From an uncultured Lachnospiraceae bacterium (lineage in GTDB: Bacteria; Bacillota_A; Clostridia; Lachnospirales; Lachnospiraceae): DNA of 5,433 nt. A program made the translations under genes and the position numbers. Numbering within the stretch: position 1 is the first letter of the stretch; every line of letters begins with the position of its first letter. Below the pieces are notes generated by a model that was not told where the DNA came from, made no database searches, and saw only the letters and a program-made list of their open reading frames with translations. The DNA is taken from assembly GCA_910577835.1 (NCBI GenBank), contig CAJTOU010000107.1, positions 1-5,433 on the forward strand, read 5' to 3'. This document shows, piece by piece, positions 1-5,433 of this stretch.

Positions 1-1
1 T

Positions 2-454
2 TATCCCGATAGCGTCATACATAAGCAGCTTGGTAACTATAAAGCGGTTCTTGTTGCTTCCCCTTTTGCTGACAGAAGTCTGCTTGACTTTGTTACGCCG
101 CACCAACGCAAGCCGTTTAGTTTGATTTGTAATGAGCCGGACGGTTATTATCAGCTGGATATGGATAAGTACCTTGCCGAAAAAGCCATTGTTCTCAATG
201 CGCCCATGAAAGTACAAAGCATAGAAGCGGTAAAAAGATGTGTTATGAATAATTTGGGAATTGCAGTTGTTCCCACATATTCTATCGGGGAAGAATTGAA
301 AAACGGTTCTCTTATGCCGATTAAAACGGAACTTGATGAAAAAAAGTATCATTCTTTTTATATTTATCACAAAAATAAATGGATAAGCCCACAAATGGAA
401 TTGGCTATGAAGTTGATGAAAGAGTATTTAGGAAAAGAAAACCTACAAAAATAA
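2..454 (+). CDS. LysR-family transcriptional regulator, C-terminal part (5' truncated)
   Basis: The reading frame is open from the left edge and ends at TAA 452-454, giving the last 150 residues of a protein whose start lies outside the window. The visible part looks like the effector-binding (periplasmic-binding-like) domain of a LysR-type regulator. It has a strand of the type YKAVLVASPF near the beginning, then a segment MNNLGIAVVPTYSIGEELKNG that matches the usual 'G-x-G-[IL]-A-[LV]-[LV]-P' signature followed by a Leu/Gly-rich turn, and a C-terminal helix after a Trp-containing segment. Full LysR proteins are about 290-310 residues, so roughly the first half, including the winged helix-turn-helix DNA-binding domain, is missing only because of the window edge. 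No in-frame break is seen. The effector and target genes cannot be told from this part. It lies about 1 kb upstream of the defence operon on the same strand, and nothing visible shows that it controls it. Confidence 0.83.
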   Translation, partial: YPDSVIHKQLGNYKAVLVASPFADRSLLDFVTPHQRKPFSLICNEPDGYYQLDMDKYLAEKAIVLNAPMKVQSIEAVKRCVMNNLGIAVVPTYSIGEELKNGSLMPIKTELDEKKYHSFYIYHKNKWISPQMELAMKLMKEYLGKENLQK

Positions 455-465
455 ATTTACCGAGA

Positions 466-489
466 AATGGCACTGTAAAAGTTGCCATT
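466..489 (+). terminator. Weak hairpin just after the LysR-type gene
   Basis: AATGGC (466-471) pairs with GCCATT (484-489), and ACT (472-474) with AGT (480-482). One T (483) is bulged and the loop is GTAAA. The hairpin lies 12 bases past the stop codon, where a terminator would be expected, but no U-run follows (the next bases are CCCGGCG), so intrinsic termination is doubtful. It may only be a 3' stabilising hairpin. Confidence 0.3.
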
Positions 490-576
490 CCCGGCGTTCC
501 ATTACTCAATATCTTCAGTAGGCAAAAACACAAGCCCGGCATTTTCTTCTTTATACCTTTCTCAGACTATCAACGC

Positions 577-638
577 CAAGCAGCCAAGTCAAGGACGTAA
601 ACGCCGCTAAAGCGGTAAATCCTTGACTTGGCTGTTTG
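577..638. repeat. Long nested inverted repeat (19-bp stem with inner hairpin)
   Basis: CAGCCAAGTCAAGGA (581-595) is the exact reverse complement of 620-634. The stem extends outward to 577-580 / 635-638 with one G-T wobble, giving 19 pairs. Inside the 24-base loop a second small hairpin forms: CCGCT (604-608) with AGCGG (611-615) around a two-base loop. Neither strand has a good U-run after the stem, so this is not a standard terminator, although the downstream TTTG could give weak termination on the + strand. A long perfect arm of this kind can also be the end of a mobile element, a recombination or replication cruciform site, or a structured RNA. The sequence does not decide among these. 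Confidence 0.75.
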
Positions 639-709
639 CCATTGATAAAGGGTAATTATGGCATAAATGAATAACTATGTTGTTTGATAGAAATACTGAT
701 CAGATGTAG

Positions 710-728
710 AATTATTATTATAATAATT
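710..728. repeat. AT-only palindrome
   Basis: AATTATTAT (710-718) and ATAATAATT (720-728) are perfect reverse complements around one central T, followed by a short T run. Such a sequence may be a low-stability hairpin or simply an AT-rich spacer. No gene is close enough to give it a role. Confidence 0.5.
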
Positions 729-957
729 TTTGTTATCTGTTGTATAAGTGAAGATTTGGCATAATCGTATGATCTTTGACTTTCTTTACTCTGAATACTG
801 GCATTATAGGCTTGTCCTTTCTTTTTGTGCGAAAGTTGAAGTCCACAGCTTTGAGGGGTGTGTGGGTATGCGTCTTAGTGATTATATTTTATGTGTTTTG
901 ATTTACTACAATCTTCCCGGTTTGCTTCACCGAAATTAGCAATTTAAGTAAGCGCCT

Positions 958-984
958 TCAAACTCAGTGTTTATCAGTGTTTGA
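958..984. repeat. 10-bp-period tandem repeat within a short inverted repeat
   Basis: TCAGTGTTT occurs at 964-972 and again at 974-982, an exact 9-bp direct repeat with a period of 10 bases. The block is also flanked by TCAAAC (958-963) and its reverse complement GTTTGA (979-984). Two copies spaced by one helical turn could be bound by a protein dimer on one DNA face. No gene start is adjacent, so the role is unknown. Confidence 0.5.
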
Positions 985-1067
985 GACGGTTTCGTATTTT
1001 TGAAAATATGGAAGAAAATCAGCCTAAAATACAGGCGATTAGATAAAACTTGATGAAATTAAAATAA

Positions 1068-1096
1068 TTGTTGTTTGAGGGTAGGTATATTATAAT
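1068..1096 (+). promoter_or_regulatory. Weak promoter candidate in the intergenic region
   Basis: A perfect -10 hexamer TATAAT (1091-1096) lies 17 bases after TTGTTG (1068-1073), which matches the -35 consensus only at the TTG. If active, transcription would begin near 1103 and run into the terminator at about 1304-1346, giving a transcript of roughly 235-245 nt with no convincing coding region. Confidence 0.4.
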
Positions 1097-1253
1097 GAAA
1101 GCAAATAATTATGAAAGTAGGAATCGTAATACGCGAGGCCGGTTTCACATCTCCACGGATTTTCATAAATGTCTATAAAACCTCGTGGTTTCAATGTCTT
1201 GCGGGATTTGAGGTCTCATAAAAGTTCATGCGGATTTCTATATATCCATGTCA

Positions 1254-1274
1254 AATTGGTGCGGAATTGGTGCG
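1254..1274. repeat. 11-bp-period tandem repeat AATTGGTGCG
   Basis: AATTGGTGCG is present at 1254-1263 and at 1265-1274, identical over 10 bases with a period of 11. It lies about 30 bases before the terminator stem. Side-by-side repeats of about one helical turn are typical of protein-binding sites, including recombinase arm sites and operators. They can also arise by chance, and no partner gene is visible. Confidence 0.55.
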
Positions 1275-1303
1275 ATATTATTTTGAGAAAGATCCAACAC
1301 AGG

Positions 1304-1346
1304 GAAAGGTCAATAACTGAAAGGTTGTTGGCCTTTTGCTGATTTT
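1304..1346 (+). terminator. Rho-independent terminator upstream of the defence operon
   Basis: AAAGGTCAATAAC (1305-1317) pairs with GTTGTTGGCCTTT (1324-1336), making a 13-bp stem with two G-U wobbles and the six-base loop TGAAAG. The stem ends in T-rich sequence (TTTT at 1334-1337, then TGATTTT to 1346). This fits an intrinsic terminator read on the + strand. It would stop transcription from upstream before the operon promoter at 1409, so that the ATPase and deaminase genes are expressed from their own promoter. Confidence 0.72.
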
Positions 1347-1408
1347 AAAGTATAGAAAATTTAAAAATCTCTAGTATTTGAATTTGCTATTCTGGTTATC
1401 CGCCAGGA

Positions 1409-1437
1409 TTGACAGCGTTTTATGATAACGATATAAT
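1409..1437 (+). promoter_or_regulatory. Consensus housekeeping promoter of the rdrA-rdrB operon
   Basis: TTGACA (1409-1414) and TATAAT (1432-1437) both match the housekeeping sigma consensus at all six positions and are separated by the ideal 17 bases. Transcription would start near 1443-1445, leaving a 5' leader of about 65 nt before the ATG at 1509. No other promoter as good is seen in the window. It suggests strong, probably constitutive expression, unless a repressor covers it. Confidence 0.85.
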
Positions 1438-1441
1438 TAAA

Positions 1442-1462
1442 ATGACTTACTACCGTAGTCAT
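1442..1462 (+). promoter_or_regulatory. Inverted repeat at the predicted transcription start
   Basis: ATGACT (1442-1447) plus AC (1449-1450) pair with GTAGTCAT (1455-1462). One T (1448) is bulged and the loop is TACC. The element begins almost exactly at the predicted +1. It could be an operator through which a repressor tames the consensus promoter, or a 5'-terminal hairpin that protects the mRNA from decay. Both readings are inference. Confidence 0.45.
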
Positions 1463-1495
1463 ACAAAAAGAAAAATGGAATGGATAACCGGGCAG

Positions 1496-1501
1496 AAAGG
1501 G
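1496..1501 (+). promoter_or_regulatory. Ribosome binding site that favours the 1509 start of rdrA
   Basis: AAAGGG (1496-1501) lies only one base before the ATG at 1503 but seven bases before the in-frame ATG at 1509. The latter spacing is normal for a Shine-Dalgarno site, so translation most likely begins at 1509 and not at the first ATG of the frame. Confidence 0.65.
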
Positions 1502-1508
1502 AATGAAA

Positions 1509-4205
1509 ATGGCAAAAATCCAAATTTACAAAGGAAAAGAGTTTAAGGTATGTGTGGAGGAGTGCATTGAGGAGCACAGCCTCTTTTTTGAAGAGTACAA
1601 GAAGGCTGCGCATATGCTTGACGAAATCGTCAGATATGATAAGACAAAGGCCGACATGCAAAATGACAGTCAGGACATGGAGTATGAGAATAATATCATC
1701 GCAATCTGCGGGGAAAGAGGCGAGGGCAAGAGCAGCGTTATGATGACTTTTGTCAAGGCAGCGGTACAGTATGCCTTTGACGGAAAAAGCAGTGAGCGCG
1801 TTTTTGCAGAGACGAGCCATATCAAGGGTAAATATTTTGCCGAGCCTGTTATCATAGATCCGTCTCTGTTTGATGACAGGCATAGTATTTTAGACGTTGT
1901 TTTGGCCAAGCTTTACAGCCAGGTGGATGCACGCACTAGGGATTCGTATTTTGGCGGCGCATCAGACAATGACTATAAGGAATTGATCGGCTGTTTCCAA
2001 ACCGTATATAAATACGTCAGTCTGATCAACAACCAGAGAAAGAGTCTGGATGACCAAATTGACTATGAGGGGGACATCGGGCGCCTGGCGAGCCTTGGCG
2101 ACAGCACGAACTTGAAAAGAGAGCTGATAAAGTTAATCAGGCAATATCTTAAATTTATAGCAAACGGAAAACACAGCGGGGACGGATGCAAACTGATCAT
2201 CGCGATCGATGATTTGGATTTGTGCAGCGATAAGGTGTACCGTATGGCGGAAGAGATCAGAAAGTATTTGATTATTCCAAACGTTGTGATTGTTATGGCG
2301 CTTAAGGTGGAACAGATGGAGGACTGCATACGGGAAAAATATATCCATGATTACAGAGGCAGTTTTGAAAAGTATAATTTTAACAACCGCATTACGGATG
2401 AAATCAATATAATGACAGAAAAGCATGTCAATAAGCTGATTCCCAAGGCGAGAAGGATATACCTTCCAAAAGTGATGGATATGTATCAATTAACAATCGC
2501 GTATGTCGATGACTGGGGAGAAGAGAAGAAGGTGATCTGGAGCACAGGCGAACGATATGATATTGTTGCGGTTATGCAGGATTTGATCTATCAAAAGACA
2601 GGAATTATACTGCTGCCAAAAGAAGCGGGCAAAGACATCCTGTTTTCCAATAATCTTCGAGAAACGGTCAATATGATTGTCTTTTTGCTTGGGATGAATG
2701 ATCCGGATGTGGGAAATGACGCGCGATATAAGAATGTTGTCGAACTGGAACAATATTTTGAGAGAGAATGGGAACACAATAATATTTTAATGCGGGATCG
2801 AGAAGAATTTTACTCTTTGAAACGTCTGGGTGTCGATAGTGTGAACGATAATGCATGTTCCTTTTTACAAAAACTTTTTTATGATACGCAAAAAAGAAAA
2901 AATCCGGTTTTGGCAAATTATTCTACGGAAGCGGACAATGATTTCACATGGGTGGTGAACTGGATTCAAACTATAAATCACTACATAAGCAATGTATACC
3001 AGAAGGCAAGGACCTACAGTATCAGCGTACTCTATACGTTTATGCTACACAAGCTGGTGTTGGAGGAAAAGGACAGAGAGCTAACAAAGCTCCTCGGTGG
3101 GTATGTATGGAGCGGCATGTTTGAAAATATTATACCCGGCGTGAAACAAAAGGGAGTGGACAGGACAAGATTTACTGTCAGAACAGAGGATATATATAAT
3201 GAAATTCTTGCTTATGTGAGCGGTAATGCCAAGGAACCTATCCGTTTAACTTATGGGAATAACGGGAGCGTGAGCGTTCCGAGAGTTCCGATTGGGGAGG
3301 ATAAACAGGATCATATTTTGGCATGGATTTTAATGGCATTCATCGCAAATAACTTTTATATTGAAAATTATCAGTATAAATTTATAACTCATGGCAGAAT
3401 TGTATGGAACAATTCTACAACGCACGAATTTATGCATGTCAGTTTGGAAAATTACATACTCGCTCTGTTCAACATAGATTCTGTCTTTGAAAAAGTGAGT
3501 TTTAGGGCGTTGGGAGTGGAGGAGGAAATACAGGATTATCTCAATCAAATCAGGGAAAGGAATCGGGAAAGCATCGATTTTATGCGGACTGTCGTCTCCA
3601 ATATGGACGTTGTGGTGCCAATACTGCTATATTGCAGAGATAACCATGATGTGAAATCCGGATCGGAAAATGAAACAGACCGGAGCAAAAAACTGATAAA
3701 AAAGTTTTTTGAAAACATGGTTGATTATATGACGCAGTACGGCGTTGCGGGGAATGCCGGGACGCTGACGCAGTTTGTGCTGACAGAGGATAAAAGCATC
3801 GATATATGCGAATTGTATGCGAGGCTTATCGATATCACAGGAACTGATCAAGGAGTTCGTGATGAGAAAGAGCGTGAGGGCGAGCGGCTTATGGCGGAAT
3901 TTCGAGAAAAATTGAGGATTATGCCTCTCCCTGAAACTTGGGCTCCGGAAAAACAGAAGGTATCCCTGTACTTGCTAAAGGCCTCTACGATAGCAACGGC
4001 AAAGACGAATTTGGAAAATCTGGCGGTAAACATACAGAGGTATATAGGCGAGTATAAAATACTGCCCTATGGATTCAATGCGGACGCACTGTGTGATTTT
4101 TATGCAAAGGTATTAGACACATATTTGCAAAATGAAAACGAACAGCTGACAGACGAATTGAGGGAAGAATATAAACAGATGGTTGCGATACACAAAACCA
4201 TTTAA
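1509..4205 (+). CDS. rdrA: RADAR defence ATPase RdrA (KAP-like P-loop NTPase)
   Basis: This is a predicted cytosolic ATPase of 898 residues, a length expected for RdrA. A perfect Walker A motif, GERGEGKS, lies at residues 68-75 after the strand NNIIAIC. Walker B is LIIAIDD at 229-235 and continues DLDLC, the acidic 'IDDLD' pattern of KAP and related STAND/AAA-like P-loop NTPases. It is followed by a helix and the sensor-like strand VVIVMAL (259-265) after 'IPN'. A basic RRIYLP segment at 315-320 ends the ATPase core. The remaining 570 or so residues look mainly helical, with no membrane segment or signal peptide. In studied RADAR systems RdrA forms a ring that docks on RdrB and is needed for defence. 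The deaminase gene follows after 27 bases and supports this call. ATG 1503 would add two residues, but SD spacing favours 1509. Alternative: another KAP-type ATPase of an undescribed system. Confidence 0.85.
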   Translation: MAKIQIYKGKEFKVCVEECIEEHSLFFEEYKKAAHMLDEIVRYDKTKADMQNDSQDMEYENNIIAICGERGEGKSSVMMTFVKAAVQYAFDGKSSERVFAETSHIKGKYFAEPVIIDPSLFDDRHSILDVVLAKLYSQVDARTRDSYFGGASDNDYKELIGCFQTVYKYVSLINNQRKSLDDQIDYEGDIGRLASLGDSTNLKRELIKLIRQYLKFIANGKHSGDGCKLIIAIDDLDLCSDKVYRMAEEIRKYLIIPNVVIVMALKVEQMEDCIREKYIHDYRGSFEKYNFNNRITDEINIMTEKHVNKLIPKARRIYLPKVMDMYQLTIAYVDDWGEEKKVIWSTGERYDIVAVMQDLIYQKTGIILLPKEAGKDILFSNNLRETVNMIVFLLGMNDPDVGNDARYKNVVELEQYFEREWEHNNILMRDREEFYSLKRLGVDSVNDNACSFLQKLFYDTQKRKNPVLANYSTEADNDFTWVVNWIQTINHYISNVYQKARTYSISVLYTFMLHKLVLEEKDRELTKLLGGYVWSGMFENIIPGVKQKGVDRTRFTVRTEDIYNEILAYVSGNAKEPIRLTYGNNGSVSVPRVPIGEDKQDHILAWILMAFIANNFYIENYQYKFITHGRIVWNNSTTHEFMHVSLENYILALFNIDSVFEKVSFRALGVEEEIQDYLNQIRERNRESIDFMRTVVSNMDVVVPILLYCRDNHDVKSGSENETDRSKKLIKKFFENMVDYMTQYGVAGNAGTLTQFVLTEDKSIDICELYARLIDITGTDQGVRDEKEREGERLMAEFREKLRIMPLPETWAPEKQKVSLYLLKASTIATAKTNLENLAVNIQRYIGEYKILPYGFNADALCDFYAKVLDTYLQNENEQLTDELREEYKQMVAIHKTI

Positions 4206-4221
4206 TTTTTACAGGGCGGAT

Positions 4222-4226
4222 GGGAG
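4222..4226 (+). promoter_or_regulatory. Ribosome binding site of rdrB
   Basis: GGGAG (4222-4226) lies six bases before the GTG at 4233. It decides the start: no ATG, TTG or other GTG is in frame between the rdrA stop and 4233, and the next in-frame ATG (4527) would remove 98 residues. Confidence 0.7.
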
Positions 4227-4232
4227 ACCAGA

Positions 4233-5433
4233 GTGGATACGGAAAGAGGAAATCTTGAGATACTGTTTCAGAAAATACCCTACTGCAGAATAGACTGCCG
4301 GAGGGAAGGAGGGCGCATCGGCCATGACTACAGGGCGGTCGATGAACACCTCTATTTGAAATATGCCAGAGATGTGTTCCCGCACAATTCTGAGGATGAG
4401 ATCAGAAATAAATACCGATTTTTGAAAGAAAAGATCGAGGGAGAAAATGTATTTTTCACAATTTGGGATTTTGCCGGAAAGGTTCTAATTTATGACGGCA
4501 GCGAGATCAAATGCAGGATAGACGAGATGCTGCGGTGGCGGGAAATATCTTTTCAGCTGGGACAGGATTTGTTTACCTGTGCGTTTTTGGCGAATCAGGC
4601 CGTCAAAAAAGGAATCCGCATAGAAAAATTTTCATGGGCGCCTATTATCCTGAGCGATGATAGGAGATTGTATAACATATTGAAGAAGGGAATTGCGGAA
4701 AACCACTTTCATTTAAACGGTTCTACTAAGATATTTGAACTGAATTGGATCTGCCTGATGAATCTGATAGAGAATAGGCGGCATGATTTTAAAAAGATCC
4801 CGGACACACTGCAAACACACCGCATGGAGGACGCAGGGATTAAGACACACAGTGAAAGTCTGTATGAGATATGCCAGAAGGCGGCGCTGTACAGAATATA
4901 CCTCTTTGCTTGTCTCAGGGAGGATGTTTTTTTACTGCAGAAGGTGGAGGGGATACACAAAAAAATAGAACAGGGCATTCCCGTTTCGTTCCTCACATCC
5001 AAAATTCAGGATATCATCACGCTGGCCAAGTATCTGTATGGAGCGATGGTGGACAGATGTGAAGCGGAAAACAAAGATGGGAAAGCAGTGACAGACGAAA
5101 AACATATTTTGGACTATGCGCTTGAAAAGACCATGATACATATGAACAACAACGAGTGCCGGCTACTTTCTGGCGAGCGAAAATTTTTGTATGATTGTTT
5201 TGAGGCGGTGATGCGGGGAAAATTTGACGAGATGCAGAGCAATGTTTTTTACAGATATCTGTCGATCAGGACGCAGTTTCGGGGTGAGTTGATTCAGGTA
5301 AACAGGCAGGTGGGATTTGCGAATTTCAGCAATTATGAGAGGCGGAAGGAGGCTTTCATTGAACGGATCCCTATGTATGAGGACGAGCTGATCCGACTTG
5401 CCATAAATGAGCCGCTGTCCAAAGACCTGTCTC
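4233..5433 (+). CDS. rdrB: RADAR adenosine deaminase RdrB, N-terminal half (runs off the window)
   Basis: The frame opens with GTG at 4233 and has no stop through 5432, giving 400 residues. RdrB proteins are usually about 800 residues or more, so about half is visible. The key motif is ENHFHLNGST at residues 156-165. It is the HxH zinc-ligand motif (H158, H160) that opens the TIM barrel of adenosine deaminases, where the usual form is [LM]HxHLxGS. Ordinary adenosine deaminases carry it within the first 30 residues, so the leader of about 155 residues and the long helical stretch after it (about 205-345) mark a large divergent member, as in RdrB. In studied systems RdrB assembles into a hollow multimer and converts adenosine to inosine on RNA and/or (d)ATP. 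The other zinc and catalytic residues would be past the window end and cannot be checked. It is co-transcribed with rdrA. Without its neighbour it could only be called a divergent deaminase-like metal-dependent hydrolase. Confidence 0.82.
   Translation, partial: MDTERGNLEILFQKIPYCRIDCRREGGRIGHDYRAVDEHLYLKYARDVFPHNSEDEIRNKYRFLKEKIEGENVFFTIWDFAGKVLIYDGSEIKCRIDEMLRWREISFQLGQDLFTCAFLANQAVKKGIRIEKFSWAPIILSDDRRLYNILKKGIAENHFHLNGSTKIFELNWICLMNLIENRRHDFKKIPDTLQTHRMEDAGIKTHSESLYEICQKAALYRIYLFACLREDVFLLQKVEGIHKKIEQGIPVSFLTSKIQDIITLAKYLYGAMVDRCEAENKDGKAVTDEKHILDYALEKTMIHMNNNECRLLSGERKFLYDCFEAVMRGKFDEMQSNVFYRYLSIRTQFRGELIQVNRQVGFANFSNYERRKEAFIERIPMYEDELIRLAINEPLSKDLS

Larger units (their letters stand above)
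455..1408. other. Long intergenic region without a supported gene
   Basis: About 950 bases, more AT-rich than the downstream operon, lie between the LysR-type gene and the operon promoter. Open frames here are short (under 75 codons), start on weak or poorly placed codons, lack clear SD sites and resemble no family I recognise. No tRNA cloverleaf and no CRISPR repeat was seen. What the region does hold is structure: hairpins at 466-489 and 577-638, an AT palindrome at 710-728, short tandem repeats at 964-983 and 1254-1274, a weak promoter candidate at 1068-1096 and a terminator near 1304-1346. This mix is what a decayed mobile-element junction or an insertion hot spot beside a defence gene could look like, but no transposase or integrase remnant could be read. 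Confidence 0.6.

Noticed and set aside
379..600. 73-codon + strand frame overlapping the end of the LysR-type gene
   Set aside because: It begins inside the LysR-type gene in another frame, has no SD site of its own, ends in one arm of the long hairpin, and shows no recognisable domain.
748..939. 63-codon + strand frame with a GTG start in the intergenic region
   Set aside because: No SD site precedes it, composition is that of AT-rich non-coding DNA, and no family resemblance was seen.
1111..1221. 36-codon + strand frame (MKVGIVIREAG...)
   Set aside because: The upstream region is A/T-rich without a clear SD site, and a frame this short is expected by chance; kept only as a remark on the possible small transcript.
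455..1508. Search for tRNA genes, CRISPR repeats or a riboswitch in the intergenic region
   Set aside because: No cloverleaf with a T-loop motif, no regularly spaced repeat-spacer units and no known riboswitch core was recognised.
1437..1883. 148-codon minus-strand frame overlapping the rdrA start and promoter
   Set aside because: It is an antisense shadow of rdrA with no SD or promoter and no domain; the + strand frame with P-loop motifs explains the DNA.
3687..3710. AAAAAAC / GTTTTTT inverted repeat with a T run inside rdrA, like an intragenic terminator
   Set aside because: The stem is seven pairs with only one G-C, too weak to stop transcription, and is explained by Lys-Lys and Phe-Phe codons.
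2133..4033. Several minus-strand frames of 60-118 codons inside rdrA
   Set aside because: They are antisense shadows of a clearly coding + strand gene, rich in His, Ile and Phe as expected from reversed codons.
4709..5141. Short + and minus-strand frames inside the second gene
   Set aside because: The long open + frame from 4233 with its deaminase motif covers them all; these are out-of-frame shadows.

Overview
This window looks like a low-to-middle GC Firmicute, most likely a gut-type Clostridia. The reasons are the AT-rich intergenic DNA, purine-rich Shine-Dalgarno sites, a textbook sigma-A-type promoter and the codon choice. No species can be named from the sequence alone.

Layout. Bases 1-454 hold the 3' end of a LysR-type transcriptional regulator (effector-binding domain only). 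Bases 455-1508 are about 1 kb with no gene I can support. This stretch has a 19-bp hairpin with a smaller hairpin nested in its loop (577-638), an AT palindrome, two short tandem repeats with a period of about one helical turn, a weak promoter candidate (1068-1096) and a rho-independent terminator (about 1304-1346). It ends with a perfect TTGACA-17-TATAAT promoter (1409-1437) and an SD site just before the next gene. Bases 1509-4205 encode an 898-residue P-loop ATPase. From 4233 to the window end (5433) a GTG-started gene is open and still running, with 400 codons visible; it carries the HxH metal motif of adenosine deaminases.

Interpretation. A KAP-like P-loop ATPase of about 900 residues, followed at once on the same strand by a large divergent adenosine deaminase, is the core gene pair of the RADAR anti-phage system (rdrA-rdrB). 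In studied RADAR systems RdrA is a ring-forming ATPase and RdrB a multimeric deaminase shell. The complex acts during phage infection, with adenosine-to-inosine conversion reported on RNA and on (d)ATP. Here the two genes form a compact operon with a 27-nt gap and apparently one strong promoter, shielded from upstream transcription by the terminator. No accessory rdrC-type gene is visible; it could lie past the right edge.

Limits. The RADAR call rests on motifs, size and gene order, not on a database search. The second half of RdrB, with the rest of its catalytic residues, is outside the window. The system is a described one, so what may be new here is its host, its control region and some sequence details rather than the system type.
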